Source: Adineta steineri
Lineage: Eukaryota > Rotifera > Eurotatoria > Adinetida > Adinetidae
Direction: 5' to 3'
Length of the DNA: 64,000 bases
NCBI GenBank assembly: GCA_905250115.1
Contig: CAJNOI010000013.1
Location: 545,788 to 609,787 of the forward strand
Within the stretch, counting starts at the first letter, position 1, and each line of letters opens with the position of its first letter. The notes below the pieces were generated by a model that saw only the letters and a list, made by a program, of their open reading frames with translations, did no database searches and was not told the DNA's origin. Of this stretch, positions 9,521 to 19,963 are shown one piece after another. The translations under genes were made by a program, and so were the position numbers.

Positions 9521-10403
9521 TGAAATATATTTTTGGTATCAACAGGATACGATATAATGAATAAATGACACCTACTAATACAAAGATATAATAGACTTTA
9601 GTTCTTTTTATTCGTCTAAAAGCTGTCCTCAACCTAAAATTTAAGTCAACATTTTATGGGTTTAGGACAATTGCTTGCAGAGGTATTTTTATCTGAATGT
9701 TGGTATTTAAGTGAATGGAAGCAACCAGTACACTCACATCGAGCCTCGCGAGTAGCTGTCCTTTTCTCTATTCTATGAAATGTTAGTTGCTGGTCATAAA
9801 AATCCACTTTTTAGCTTTATCGAAATATGCAAAGTTTTATACTTTGTTTGGTTGTTTAAAATTTTCCAGATTCACTATTAAAAACTGGAGACAGACAAGT
9901 TCTTAAGTCGACTCTAGATTCAAAACTCTATTGATGATAGTGCTTTGCATTGCCTCAAGTCCATTACATATAGGTCGATTTTATAAACTTACCTAGTTTT
10001 TCTACGTGTGTGGTGAGGTCAAATATTTTATCTCATGTAACTTATCACACTCTAGTAACAAAAGTATACACTATTTGCTTTTTTTTCGTTTCTTTTGTGT
10101 TAAAAAAATCATATTTGCTAGAATAATACGATAAGGAGGGAAGTCGCTTATATAATAAAACCGATTTAAATTGGTAAGATCTCTGTTGAGTCTTGGGGAT
10201 GCAGGTATACGTAATGCATAGAATATCCATACATACACTGACACTCTATGTCGTACTTCTTGAAGAATATTACATTGTACAGCAAAAATCTTTTCTTTTC
10301 TCTTATATAAAAATGTATACGTAAAATAAAACATTTTGTATTTATAAATATTGAAGCAAAACATAACATCAATTAAAAAATTTATAATAGAAGTTTTTCT
10401 TTA
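9521..10403. other. Intergenic stretch with one repeat echo
   Basis: AT-rich DNA. At about 9656-9680 the sequence ATGGGTTTAGGACAATTGCT repeats the lead-in of the tandem array at 8039 with two differences. Several short overlapping minus-strand open frames near 10.05-10.37 kb look like chance. Confidence 0.4.
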
Positions 10404-11499
10404 TCAATCGTCAAATACGTTCCTATTACCAGGTCGTAAAAATGGTGGATTCATAAATCGTCTATGATCAGTTTTTTCTAACTGATCAATTTGATTCATT
10501 TCTTTATCCGATAATTCAAAATCGAATACTTGACAATTTTCATAAAGACGTTCCGATGTTACTGTTTTCGGTATAACAGTTAAGCCATGTTGAATATGCC
10601 ATCGAATTATAACCTGTGCTGTTGTTCGATTTTTTAATTTCGCTATTTCTTGAATTACTGGATTATTTAATGCAGATGCATCTTCTTCACGTTCATTTGG
10701 TCGTTTTAAATTTGCTAATGGACAATAACTTGTAATAATAATATTTTGTTTTGCACAATATTCACGTAATACATGTTGATTTAAATATGGATGTAATTCA
10801 ATTTGATTAACAGCTGGTCTAATACGAGCAGTTTGAAGAATTTCATCGATTTCTGTTGGTTGAAAATTTGATACACCTATTGAACGTACTAATTGTTGAT
10901 CAACTAATTTCTCCATTGCTTTCCATGTATCAGCAAGTGTTATACCTTCTGCATAATAACGAACTGTTTTGTCTTCAGTTTGTGACCATTGATTTTCATT
11001 CATTTTCTTAAAAGCAACAGGCCAATGCATAAGATAGAGATCAACATAATCTAATCGAAGTTTTTTTAAACTTTCATGAATCGCCCATTCAACATCTTCT
11101 GGTACATGATGCTAAAAGTAAGAACAAAAAACGTTATAGAAAATTGAAAAGATTTCTTTTAACCTGATTCCATAATTTAGTGGTAATAAATAGATCTTCA
11201 CGTTTTATTTTTCCTTGACTTTCTTCAAGAGCTTCATGTATACCATTACCAACTTCATTTTCATTTCGATACAACCATGCACAATCAATATGACGATAAC
11301 CACAATTTAAAATCGCTTCTTTAACTATGCTTTGTACTTTCCCTGGTTCACTTCGCCATGTACCAAGACCTTAATTTATAGAAAAAATAAAAAAAAACAT
11401 ATAGATTATGTAAACTTTACCAAGTCGTGGAATAGTATTATTATTCGAAAGAATTAAACATGAATCTATATTTAATATTTCATTTATACGTATTGCCAT
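10404..11499 (-). CDS. Aldo-keto reductase (AKR1-like, NADPH-dependent)
   Basis: Three exons (11421-11499, 11164-11369, 10404-11111) join in frame to 330 residues, normal for the family. The catalytic tetrad is complete: Asp55 and Tyr60 in HIDCAWLY, Lys91 in TTKLWN and His124 in LMHWP. Further hallmarks are [15 protein letters not shown] and, near the C-terminus, the NADPH-binding [13 protein letters not shown]. It would reduce aldehydes or ketones to alcohols in the cytosol, for example in detoxification of lipid aldehydes. No targeting signal is visible. Within AKR1 the exact subfamily, such as alcohol dehydrogenase (NADP+) or aldose reductase, cannot be fixed by eye. Confidence 0.96.
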
Positions 11500-12103
11500 A
11501 TTTATAACAAAAAAAAAAATAATCTGAAATAGTAAAGACATAGGTTATATTTCTCATCGTCATTATATATATTCTTAAATGTCTTCACCTTCTTCTTTTC
11601 TTACATGTGGTTACCTTTTTCACTTGAATGAATGTTTTGTATGTCAATCAAGAATGCAATCATTCAAGCATTACATTTGTAGACGAAAAGTATCAATGCA
11701 TAGACTAACATTCAACCAATTGTCATAATATCCTATTCCATATACTTCTTTTTTTTACTTTTTCAGAATCTATGGTAACAGTCCCTAATATTCAACTTTA
11801 GCGCCACCTGTTACTTGTTTAGTTTTCTTTTTACTAAGCGAAGATCTCTGCTGAGAAAATTTGATTAAAATCTGAAATATCATAACCATAAAAGAATTTC
11901 TTCATTCTGTTTGTCAACAACAAATTTATTGTAGCAAGTTAAAGATGCACAGTTAATAAAATTGCATTTACGAAAAAAAGACTTATACCGTTTTCATAAA
12001 AGAAAATAATCTAATAACTGTTTTGTTTATACACAATGGAATTTTGAGAATAATGTATGTATATAAGAAACAATTTTTTATATAACAACAAAAAATAAAT
12101 GTA
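11500..12103. other. Intergenic stretch
   Basis: AT-rich DNA between the reductase 5' end and the MED4 3' end. No repeat, RNA gene or further coding sequence was recognised. Confidence 0.4.
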
Positions 12104-12910
12104 TCATAATAAATCATCATCCGAATCAGTATCACTCGATGAAAGATTTATATTATTTGCTTCTTCATTTAATCCTGAAAAAATATCTGACGCAAATGAA
12201 GTTGTATCATGTTTTGGTGGTCGTGCAGCTGTTGTTACAGCTGTGTATGATGATTGTGATGATGATATATTTTGTGATACAGATGAATCAACAACTGTTG
12301 TTGAATTAATTATTGGATTTGGTATATTTACTAATTGCTGTTGTTGTTGTAATGTTTGTTCACTAATACGACCAAGAAGACCACGTCTCATATCCATATT
12401 TGTTGGATAGGGTCGTCGAATATCTCCTTGTTGCCAATTTTCTGGTGCTGTTGTTGAATAACATGTTGCTAATTGATGTGCATAACGAATAATTGTTTCA
12501 GATGGAAAACTTTTAGCTTGACGTATATTTGTTATCTTTTCACGGGCTTGATAAACAGCTGATGAAAGTACTTGTACAGCTTGTAATAAATATGTTTGTA
12601 AACAACGTAATGCACGTTCACATTTAAGTATTTCATCACGTTTCAATTGTAATTGTCGTTCTAATTCTTCATGTTGACGAACAATAACAATTTGTTGTGT
12701 TAAATAATCTTGTCGTTCAATTAACATATCAATTAATGTTTGTGTATCCAATTGATTATTATTAGTGTTATTATTACTATTTGATGATGTTGAATTATGC
12801 ATTTGTAAAATTATTTCACGGCATATTGTATCCATTTCTTGTAAAAGTAATTCTAATTTACGACGAGTACCTAATGTAGTATTTTGTATTATTTCAGCCA
12901 TGATTATCAA
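12104..12910 (-). CDS. MED4: Mediator complex subunit 4
   Basis: A single exon of 268 residues, close to the 270 of human MED4. The N-terminal part is a long helix (LELLLQEMD, then residues about 60-140 predicted coiled), followed by the family signature SETIIRYAHQLA, an Ala-Pro-x-x-W segment (TAPENWQQGD), and RRPYPTNMDMRRGLLGR, nearly identical to the human motif RRPYPT-x-x-EMR-x-GLLG. The tail is Ser/Asp-rich and acidic (SSSDTDSDDDLL), as in other MED4 proteins. The subunit sits in the Mediator middle module in the nucleus and links transcription factors to RNA polymerase II. Met4 (MAEIIQ) is an equally good start. Confidence 0.94.
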   Translation of the reverse strand: MIIMAEIIQNTTLGTRRKLELLLQEMDTICREIILQMHNSTSSNSNNNTNNNQLDTQTLIDMLIERQDYLTQQIVIVRQHEELERQLQLKRDEILKCERALRCLQTYLLQAVQVLSSAVYQAREKITNIRQAKSFPSETIIRYAHQLATCYSTTAPENWQQGDIRRPYPTNMDMRRGLLGRISEQTLQQQQQLVNIPNPIINSTTVVDSSVSQNISSSQSSYTAVTTAARPPKHDTTSFASDIFSGLNEEANNINLSSSDTDSDDDLL

Positions 12911-13144
12911 AATTATATTTCTTTGACAGATGATTTGAATAAGTTGACTGACCTCTATCTACATATATTCTTTCTTTCATGGTATTCTATGGAATTCTCA
13001 ATATCAAATAGCCACTGTTATATTGGATAGAAAATTTTATTGAATAAAATGTTTTTATTTAACAATAAAACGCTAAAATGTGTACCTATAAATAAGAATA
13101 TGTATTATATACAATAAATTAATTTTATACAAAAGTTTATAGAA

Positions 13145-13897
13145 TTAATAAATCATTTCGGAATATCTTCGTAATGTAGTTGGTTTCCGACGATGAGATT
13201 TTTGTTTCGGATTATTTTTAACAAATAATTGAAAAAAACGAGTTAATGGTGGTAATTTAAACCATCGATGACATTTTTTCAATGGTTGATTCGATTGAGA
13301 ATCATTTGTTGATGAAGATAATGAATATAACATAGTCGGTGCTGATCTTGATCGATTTATTGTATTAATCGATTGATTGGATTTAATAGGATGACGAAGT
13401 TTTTTTGGTCGATGAAAATGAATTAAATGATGAAGTAAATTCTTTTTGGAATGAGATTTAGGTAATGAATATGTTGGTAATTCCGATCGAAATGGATATG
13501 GTTCTATATTTCTATTTGAATTGATTATATTTGGTTCATTATTAACATATTTATTTGGAACTACAATAACAAGATCTTCATTTTCTTGTGATTTATCTTG
13601 ATCGAAAGATTTCGGTTTATTTTGAATTTCTATTTCATCAAAAACTAATGCAAATGTCATTGATTTATTCGATATTGATCTTGATAATGCAGATGGAGGT
13701 TGTAAGAATGAATTTTGTTTTTGTAATTCTTCATTTGTATCCTGTTTTTTAAAACTATCCGTTTGTCGATATTTTGAAAATAAATTTAATATTGATGTAT
13801 TCAATCGTTTAAGTGTTCGATGTTGATCATGTTTATTCAAATCAGCATCAACAGATAAACATTTCGATGAAGATGTAATAATATCAGTAAATGTCAT
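13145..13897 (-). CDS. Unknown basic, Ser/Lys-rich protein
   Basis: An intact single-exon frame of 250 residues from an ATG. I do not recognise a family. The protein is basic, low in hydrophobic segments and probably largely disordered. It has clusters such as HSKKNLLHHLIHFHRPKK (about residues 148-165) and a C-terminal KSHRRKPTTLRRYSEMIY rich in possible phosphorylation sites. There is no signal peptide or membrane segment. It lies 235 bp upstream of MED4 on the same strand, with its own AT-rich flanks. The length of the frame in such AT-rich DNA argues that it is a real gene. Confidence 0.6.
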   Translation of the reverse strand: MTFTDIITSSSKCLSVDADLNKHDQHRTLKRLNTSILNLFSKYRQTDSFKKQDTNEELQKQNSFLQPPSALSRSISNKSMTFALVFDEIEIQNKPKSFDQDKSQENEDLVIVVPNKYVNNEPNIINSNRNIEPYPFRSELPTYSLPKSHSKKNLLHHLIHFHRPKKLRHPIKSNQSINTINRSRSAPTMLYSLSSSTNDSQSNQPLKKCHRWFKLPPLTRFFQLFVKNNPKQKSHRRKPTTLRRYSEMIY

Positions 13898-16254
13898 TTG
13901 TTAATATATTTCACTAAAATGAACTTGAGAAATTTTTTCTTTGTACCTAATATATATAAGAGAATGTGCTTTAATCTGTAACCTTTATTTTTGCTGATTA
14001 ATATTCATGAAGAAAAAAAGGGTGGTTTCTATCAACTTACGATCAAAGAGTTCGTACAAAAAAATTAAGTAATAAAGAAGAATGATCTACCTAATATACT
14101 TAACAATTGTTGAGTGATGTATATATATATCATGTTGAATACCTGAAATGAGAGATTGACTTAACATAACTACGATATATATATATTTTTTTCTTTTTGG
14201 TTCAAAGAGAAAAATGATATTTCAAAGAAAAAAGTGATTGATCTATTTGTTTACTGAATGACATCAGTAAATTACTGAATAGAAAAAAAGATGGTGTTGA
14301 TTTTCATCTATGTTCTCGTAATTCGTTTTCATTAATATTTGTTTTTATATTTACTTTGAGATTAAGCACAACAACAACAACGTAAGTATTAAATATGCGT
14401 ATAGGAAAAATGTACCCGTCTATCTTGTACTTAATCAGTCATCACTCGTATAGTATTGTCAATTATAATATTCGATGTCATACTCATTGATGATCTAATC
14501 ATATTAGAATTTCATCTTCGATTACAAAGCTATATATATTAGATAATAATAAAATTGTTTGAAATATTATTGTCTTTTTTTTATAAAATGAATAATTATG
14601 TTGACATATTATAATAAAATCGTTAAGTTCTGACATCATTTGTTACATGTGCATACATTGTTGTTATGAATAATAAGTACTTTTATATGATTTGACCTAT
14701 CATATACTTTAATCGTGAATGTACGTATGATACTTTTTTTTGTATCACTTAATTGATATATATGTAAAAACGACAATGACACTATGAAACGAATTTAATG
14801 TGTGAAATTAATTAATAAATCAAAATGTTGAATAATCAGATTCATGGTGTGCGGATACACTTACTATCACATGATAGCTATACCATTTATGAATAAATCT
14901 CAAAGCTCCTATTTCTATTACAAATAATATTTGATGAGTCATATCCAATGATACACTCAGATTCTCGAATAAATCGTTAATTACTTTATTGAACCTAGAA
15001 TTTTCCTGACATATTTTTTCATGCAGTTCCCGAACTTTATGAGATTGTAACTTCGTACGATTACTATTCCGGTCAATATACTTGTAATAGTATGCCGTAT
15101 AGAAAAAAAATATAAGTATATACTGACTTAAAATGTCAATTACTAATGATTTATTGTTTTTTCTAATTTATCTCTAGCAGCTTTTCATAAATTCAAGCAG
15201 ACTTATAAGAAGTCAGTTTTCTTAATCGAAATTTAATCAATAATATGCCCGAAGTAGTTTATTCAGTTGCATGAATAGTCAGAAGACTTTAAGCTTATTA
15301 TACTCCGAATGATAAGTAATCACAAACGAGAGATCAATAAAAGTTTTGAACAAGTCTATATAGTAAATCATCAATAGTAATCCAGTTATCCAAAAAACAA
15401 TTTATATATAAAATGAAAAGGAAGAAAATTGTCGAAATAAATTTAATTCACTATAAAGATCTATCAGACAACAAGTTACTTCGATACGACCTAATGATAA
15501 AGGTATGCAATTAAAACAACTAGAGATATACGGGAACAAGTTTTTTTCCATTCCAGTGTCGGTGCAGTCCCAACAGTTAATAGTTTAATTGGTTTCAACG
15601 ACTGTCATGTTTCTGGGTAGGGTATCTAAAAAAAGAGATTTAGTCCCTGTTCTAGTTCCAACTACCGCGATCAAGACTGGTCCCGCACATTTCTACATAC
15701 AACACATGATGAATCATATATTTAATTCATTACTATAGTTATATATGGATGATAGATCATAATAAATATCTGAATATAAACTAACAACACATAATTATTA
15801 ATAATCAATCAATATATGAGTTGTTAGTGATAGAGTACAAATTTTTAATTGTAATTTTATTTGCTTCGAAATTTTGTTATTATTGATATTTTACAATTGC
15901 TAAATAAATATTTAATAAATAGTATAATTTCATCATCTATGACTATTATACAGAACAGACGTTAGGATACATCTTAATATTAACTCAAACGATTCTATTC
16001 AATAGCTACTATTCTTTTATTAATAGATCATAATTTTAAAAAAATCTATCGTATTTTGAATTATATTTGTTTCACTTCCGCGAAAATACTATACATGAAT
16101 GTATTGATTAAATGTTAAAAGAAAATGTTCATAGAATACGATTTTCTCTGAATGAATTTTATTTCGAATAATTAAACTGAAAAAAAGTAATGATTAATGG
16201 GACATATTTATTAAAGATAGAAAAAAATTATTCAATAAATAGAATGAAATCGTT
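13898..16254. other. Long gene-free stretch
   Basis: About 2.3 kb of AT-rich DNA with many stops in all frames. Around 15541-15700 there is a more GC-rich patch (GTGTCGGTGCAGTCCCAAC ... GACTGGTCCCGCAC) that may be a degraded repeat, but no convincing terminal repeats could be aligned. Nothing else was seen. Confidence 0.4.
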
Positions 16255-16662
16255 TTAAGCATTACAAAAATTATTCTTACAACAAAAGATTGAAATATAA
16301 TTATTGGTATATGGCACACAATTTGATGAAGCACCTCGACTAATTATTTTATATCCTTGATTATAACCTCCTGTAAATATTGTTGTTTTCTAAATGAATT
16401 AAAAATAAAATTTCATTAAAAAAACAATTTCTTTATAGTACTATGCATTGATCATTATTATCAGTTGTTACAATAGAATCCATTTGTGACAGAAGAGTTG
16501 AATTAGCACAATCTGAACAAGAATAACATTGAACTTTTTGACATTCAATATTCATACCTAATGAATATCAATAAGAAAAATTTCGTATAATCTTAGTAAA
16601 TTTAACTTACATTGTAGAAAAAGAATAGTAAAGAAAAGTAATAGACTTCCTTTCATTAACAT
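16255..16662 (-). CDS. Secreted LU-domain protein (no GPI tail)
   Basis: Three exons (16611-16662, 16442-16557, 16255-16389) join to 100 residues. A signal peptide (MLMKGSLLLFFTILFL) is followed by a core CYSCSDC...C...C...CC...C that ends CCKNNFCNA at the stop. Unlike its two paralogues it has no hydrophobic tail, so it should be secreted rather than GPI-anchored; one extra cysteine lies just before the core. The third exon begins K-T-T, the same junction as in the other LU genes. It is divergently arranged with the LU gene at 16903, with 240 bp between the ATGs, so the pair may share a bidirectional promoter. Confidence 0.8.
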
Positions 16663-16902
16663 GATTAAAAAATGAAATGTTGTACGAAGAAGAACAACAA
16701 TAATGAATATATTATAGTATTGACAAATGTGGAGGTAGAATATCAACAATAAAAAAGGAAGATGATTAGTAATAAAATACAAAGATGAATCTTTTCGTTC
16801 CACCTTCAAAACAAAAAGGAAAATATTTATTCACCTTGAGTGTATCATTCATAGACAATCGATTTAAAACGAAAACATTGAAAAAATACAATACCAGAAA
16901 AG

Positions 16903-17415
16903 ATGTTGAAAATTCAATTACTACTGATCGCAACTTTTATCTTATACAGTAAGTCATGTATTAATTTTCTATATGAATGAATAGATTAACCAAATTTATA
17001 AGATCATTTATTATCGAACTATAAGCTTGTATTTTGTTGATATAATTTCTATTCATAGATATTCAAACGGTCAATTCTATTGTATGCTATCAATGTACGG
17101 ATTGTCCTGAACCATTTACATCAAATTATCCTTATGTTACAATAACTAATAATACAAATTTTCTTGCTCAATGCACTGTAAATTTTGTTTTCGATTTCAA
17201 GACATAAGTTCCTTTTTTATTTTTAGAAAACAATCGTGACTTTAGGTGATAATAGTCGATTAATATCGAAAGGTTCTGTTTTCTTTTGTCCTACTACTAC
17301 ATCAACAGCAGATATTCAAATGTACTGTTGTGGTAGTGATTATTGTAATTCAAGTTTTCGTCTCGGTCCATCTCTATTTCTATCGTTGTTTATTTTAACA
17401 AGGATATATTTCTGA
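16903..17415 (+). CDS. LU-domain (Ly6/uPAR-like) surface protein, likely GPI-anchored
   Basis: Three exons (16903-16948, 17059-17177, 17227-17415) join to 117 residues. It has a signal peptide (MLKIQLLLIATFILY), the core CYQCTDCPEPF...C...C...CC...C ending CCGSDYCNSS, and a hydrophobic C-terminal tail (about residues 99-117) consistent with GPI attachment. Exon boundaries match the other two LU genes, with exon 3 starting KTI. Probable extracellular protein of unknown ligand. Its stop codon lies 25 bp from the stop of the convergent coiled-coil gene, so the two 3' UTRs must overlap or be extremely short. Confidence 0.82.
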
Positions 17416-17440
17416 ATATACAAAAACTAAAGACAATAAA

Positions 17441-19440
17441 TTAAATAATATCGATTTTGTTTTTATTTGCTAACTGTTCACGAAGTTTCTAAAAAAAAGA
17501 AAAAGTGAATAAATCGATTTTTACTTTCATTAAATAAAATAAATCTTACAAGAATTTCTGCTTCTTGTTTTGCTATTAATGCTCGATAATTATTACTTGT
17601 ATCAACTTGTTTACGTAACATACGTATTTCTTCATCATGTAATATTCGGTCATTACATTTAAGTCTAAAATAAATCAAAAAAAACTATTATCAATATACT
17701 TCAGAAATTAATTACTTTAATAATTCAATTTCTTTTTTTAATTGTTCATTTTCATATCGTATATCAGTTATTCGTTTAACATCATTAACTAATGATTGAT
17801 TAACAACATTAGTTGAATTCATTGTCGATGTCATTAATTCAAATTCCTATGAAGAAAGAAGAGAATATTCTGAAATAATCACAGATTAATTTCATTCACC
17901 ATTGGCGAAAGTCAAGGGGGTTTGTTGGCGAAATTACAATGGACATTCGCCAATGGGCGAAAGTTCAGTGGATTTTCGCCCACTGTAATAATACAAGATT
18001 AGTATAAAATGCATGTGAAAAATGAATCTAATATTATTATGGTCTACACGCCTCGATATAGTTACGAGGAGCTATTTTTATACATATGTAATCACATAAT
18101 GGCACTAACGAATTTCCTATATGTATGCTCGCGTAAGTACACTGGGCTTTCGTCAATTGGTGAAATTCCATAAGGTGTATTGGCAAAAGAACGGTGGATC
18201 TTCGGCAAAACATCCCCGAGCCAAGGGCGAATCCAGGATTTCTATGAGGGGGTGGCGGTTTATAAAAAGAAATGGAAAGTAGTATTTGTCGAAGTATCTA
18301 TTTTCGAGGGGGTAGCGGTCATCGGTTCGCCTAATAGCTAGATCCACCCCTGTCCCTGAGCTTTCTTCATTATCATGTGTACTATTAGCGAATTTCTCGT
18401 AACCCATTCATGTCTTCAATCATGTGTATAAACAGAAGGACAGTCAACATAAAACCCTCGTATACTGAATACTTTTAGGAGAGATTTTTCTATGAAAAAT
18501 AAAATATTTACAATAACACGTTTTTGCAGTTGTTCATTTTGTTTAGTTTTTTCAATTAATTGATTTGAATTATTTTTATTGAGACTAAATATAAGAAAAG
18601 AAAAATATTTAAATACGAAAAAAAAGTCATTTTATTAGACCTATTTAATTTTTCTTGTTCAATTTCACTTAATTTTAATTTATTTTCAGTATCGGTCAAT
18701 TGATGTTTTAATTCATGAATAGTTTGTTCAAGTTGAGTTACTTCTTTTGAATGTAAATTTTGATTCTAAACATGAATATAACATACGACGAATCTTTTAT
18801 TAAGAAAAATAAATTTACGTTTTGTATTTGAAGTTTTAATTCAAGTTTTTCATTTTGTAATGTATTTATCTGTTGTTCATAGATCGAAATCGGAGTTGAA
18901 GTATCATTTGAAGTAATTGTTTGTTGTTTAGTTCTATCTAATACATGTTCTAATTCTGAAACTTTTATTTTTGATTCATGAAGAGAACGTTCTAAAGACT
19001 AAACGAAAAAAAATCTGACATTATAGAAATAATTCAAACAAAAATCATATACCTCATTTTTATTTTTTAAATCATCCAACGAATTTTGTGATTCACTACG
19101 TAATCGTTTTATACTTGCTTCCATCGTTTCATTGCACGAAATTGCTCGTTTTATTTGAGCTTGTAGAACAGTTTGTTCAAGATAAGATGACGAAGAAGAA
19201 TTTGATAAATCAATATTTGAAAATGAACGAGAAGAATTCATTAATGTATTCGACGGTACAAATCCTAAAAAAATCAACAATAAACATTTATTATAAAATT
19301 ATTTCAATCCCACCTGATCTATCAGCATTTAATAGACAATCAATAGATGATGTTTTTGTTCGTATGGAAGATCCACTGTTAGCTAGAGAACAATTTGGAT
19401 GATAAAGTCCAGTAATCGATGAACGCGTCATTGAAGTCAT
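17441..19440 (-). CDS. Coiled-coil protein of unknown function
   Basis: Eight exons (19314-19440, 19053-19264, 18819-18998, 18641-18765, 18512-18584, 17716-17846, 17550-17664, 17441-17488) join in frame to 336 residues. The first 70 residues are Ser/Thr-rich and probably disordered. From about residue 75 to the end the sequence is heptad-rich (for example LEQTIHELKHQLTDTENKLK), so it should form a long parallel coiled coil. No motor, membrane or enzymatic motif is seen. It could be a centrosomal, cytoskeletal or trafficking scaffold, but no family is assignable. Intron 5 (17847-18511) is far longer than the others because it carries two inverted-repeat elements. Confidence 0.75.
17894..18167. 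mobile_element. Inverted-repeat element (MITE-like) inside an intron
   Basis: The left end reads ATTCACCATTGGCGAAAGTC. The right end, as reverse complement, reads TTTCACCAATTGACGAAAGC, about 20 bp of imperfect terminal inverted repeat around 270 bp of non-coding DNA. Further inverted copies of the TTCGCCAATGG motif occur near 17950-17985. The target duplication could not be settled. It lies in intron 5 of the coiled-coil gene. Confidence 0.5.
18221..18352. mobile_element. hAT-like MITE, copy 1
   Basis: 132 bp bounded by CCAAGGGCGAATCCAGGATT on the left and, as reverse complement on the right, CAGGGGTGGATCTAGC. Flanks TCCCCGAG and TCCCTGAG match at 7 of 8 positions, as expected for an 8-bp hAT target duplication. 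The interior matches the element at 23803 in reverse orientation, including the GAGGGGGTGG segments near both ends. No coding capacity. Confidence 0.7.
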
Positions 19441-19963
19441 CTAATAAATTAAAGATTTTTTTTAACAGACAATTGTATTTATTTATATTATTATAAACAT
19501 CAATAAAAAAACAAGACATAGACATATATATACATATTTATTGACATAATAGAAAAATAAAAACATTCGAATATTCACTAGTTGCAAATAACTAAATTCG
19601 AACATAAACAAAAACAAGTTATATTTATCTTCTGTATAAAACTCGTTCTTGAATATATCGAAAACTAAGAATCTCATTCGATACGATAACGGATGAATTC
19701 TTCAGTTAAAAAAAACAAGAAAATTTGATCATACGAACTATAACTAACAAGAAAATTCATTAGAATAAAACTAATACTGTACTGAAAAAAGATTTTCTCA
19801 GTATTTTATATTCCCTTTGGGATATTATTATTATTACGAAAGTGAAAAACCTGTGATTTATATTTGTAAAAAAAACAGTGATCGATTGAAGGGAACAAGA
19901 TTAATTTTTTTACTATTTCGATTGAGATCGAGTACGTACAGATAAAAAAAGGAAGGAATATTT

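Noticed and set aside
10045..10372. Three overlapping minus-strand frames of 61-97 residues
   Set aside because: Overlapping frames in AT-rich DNA downstream of the aldo-keto reductase without domain, splice or codon support.
15541..15700. GC-rich patch resembling a MITE
   Set aside because: Only weak inverted similarity between its ends and no target duplication could be aligned.
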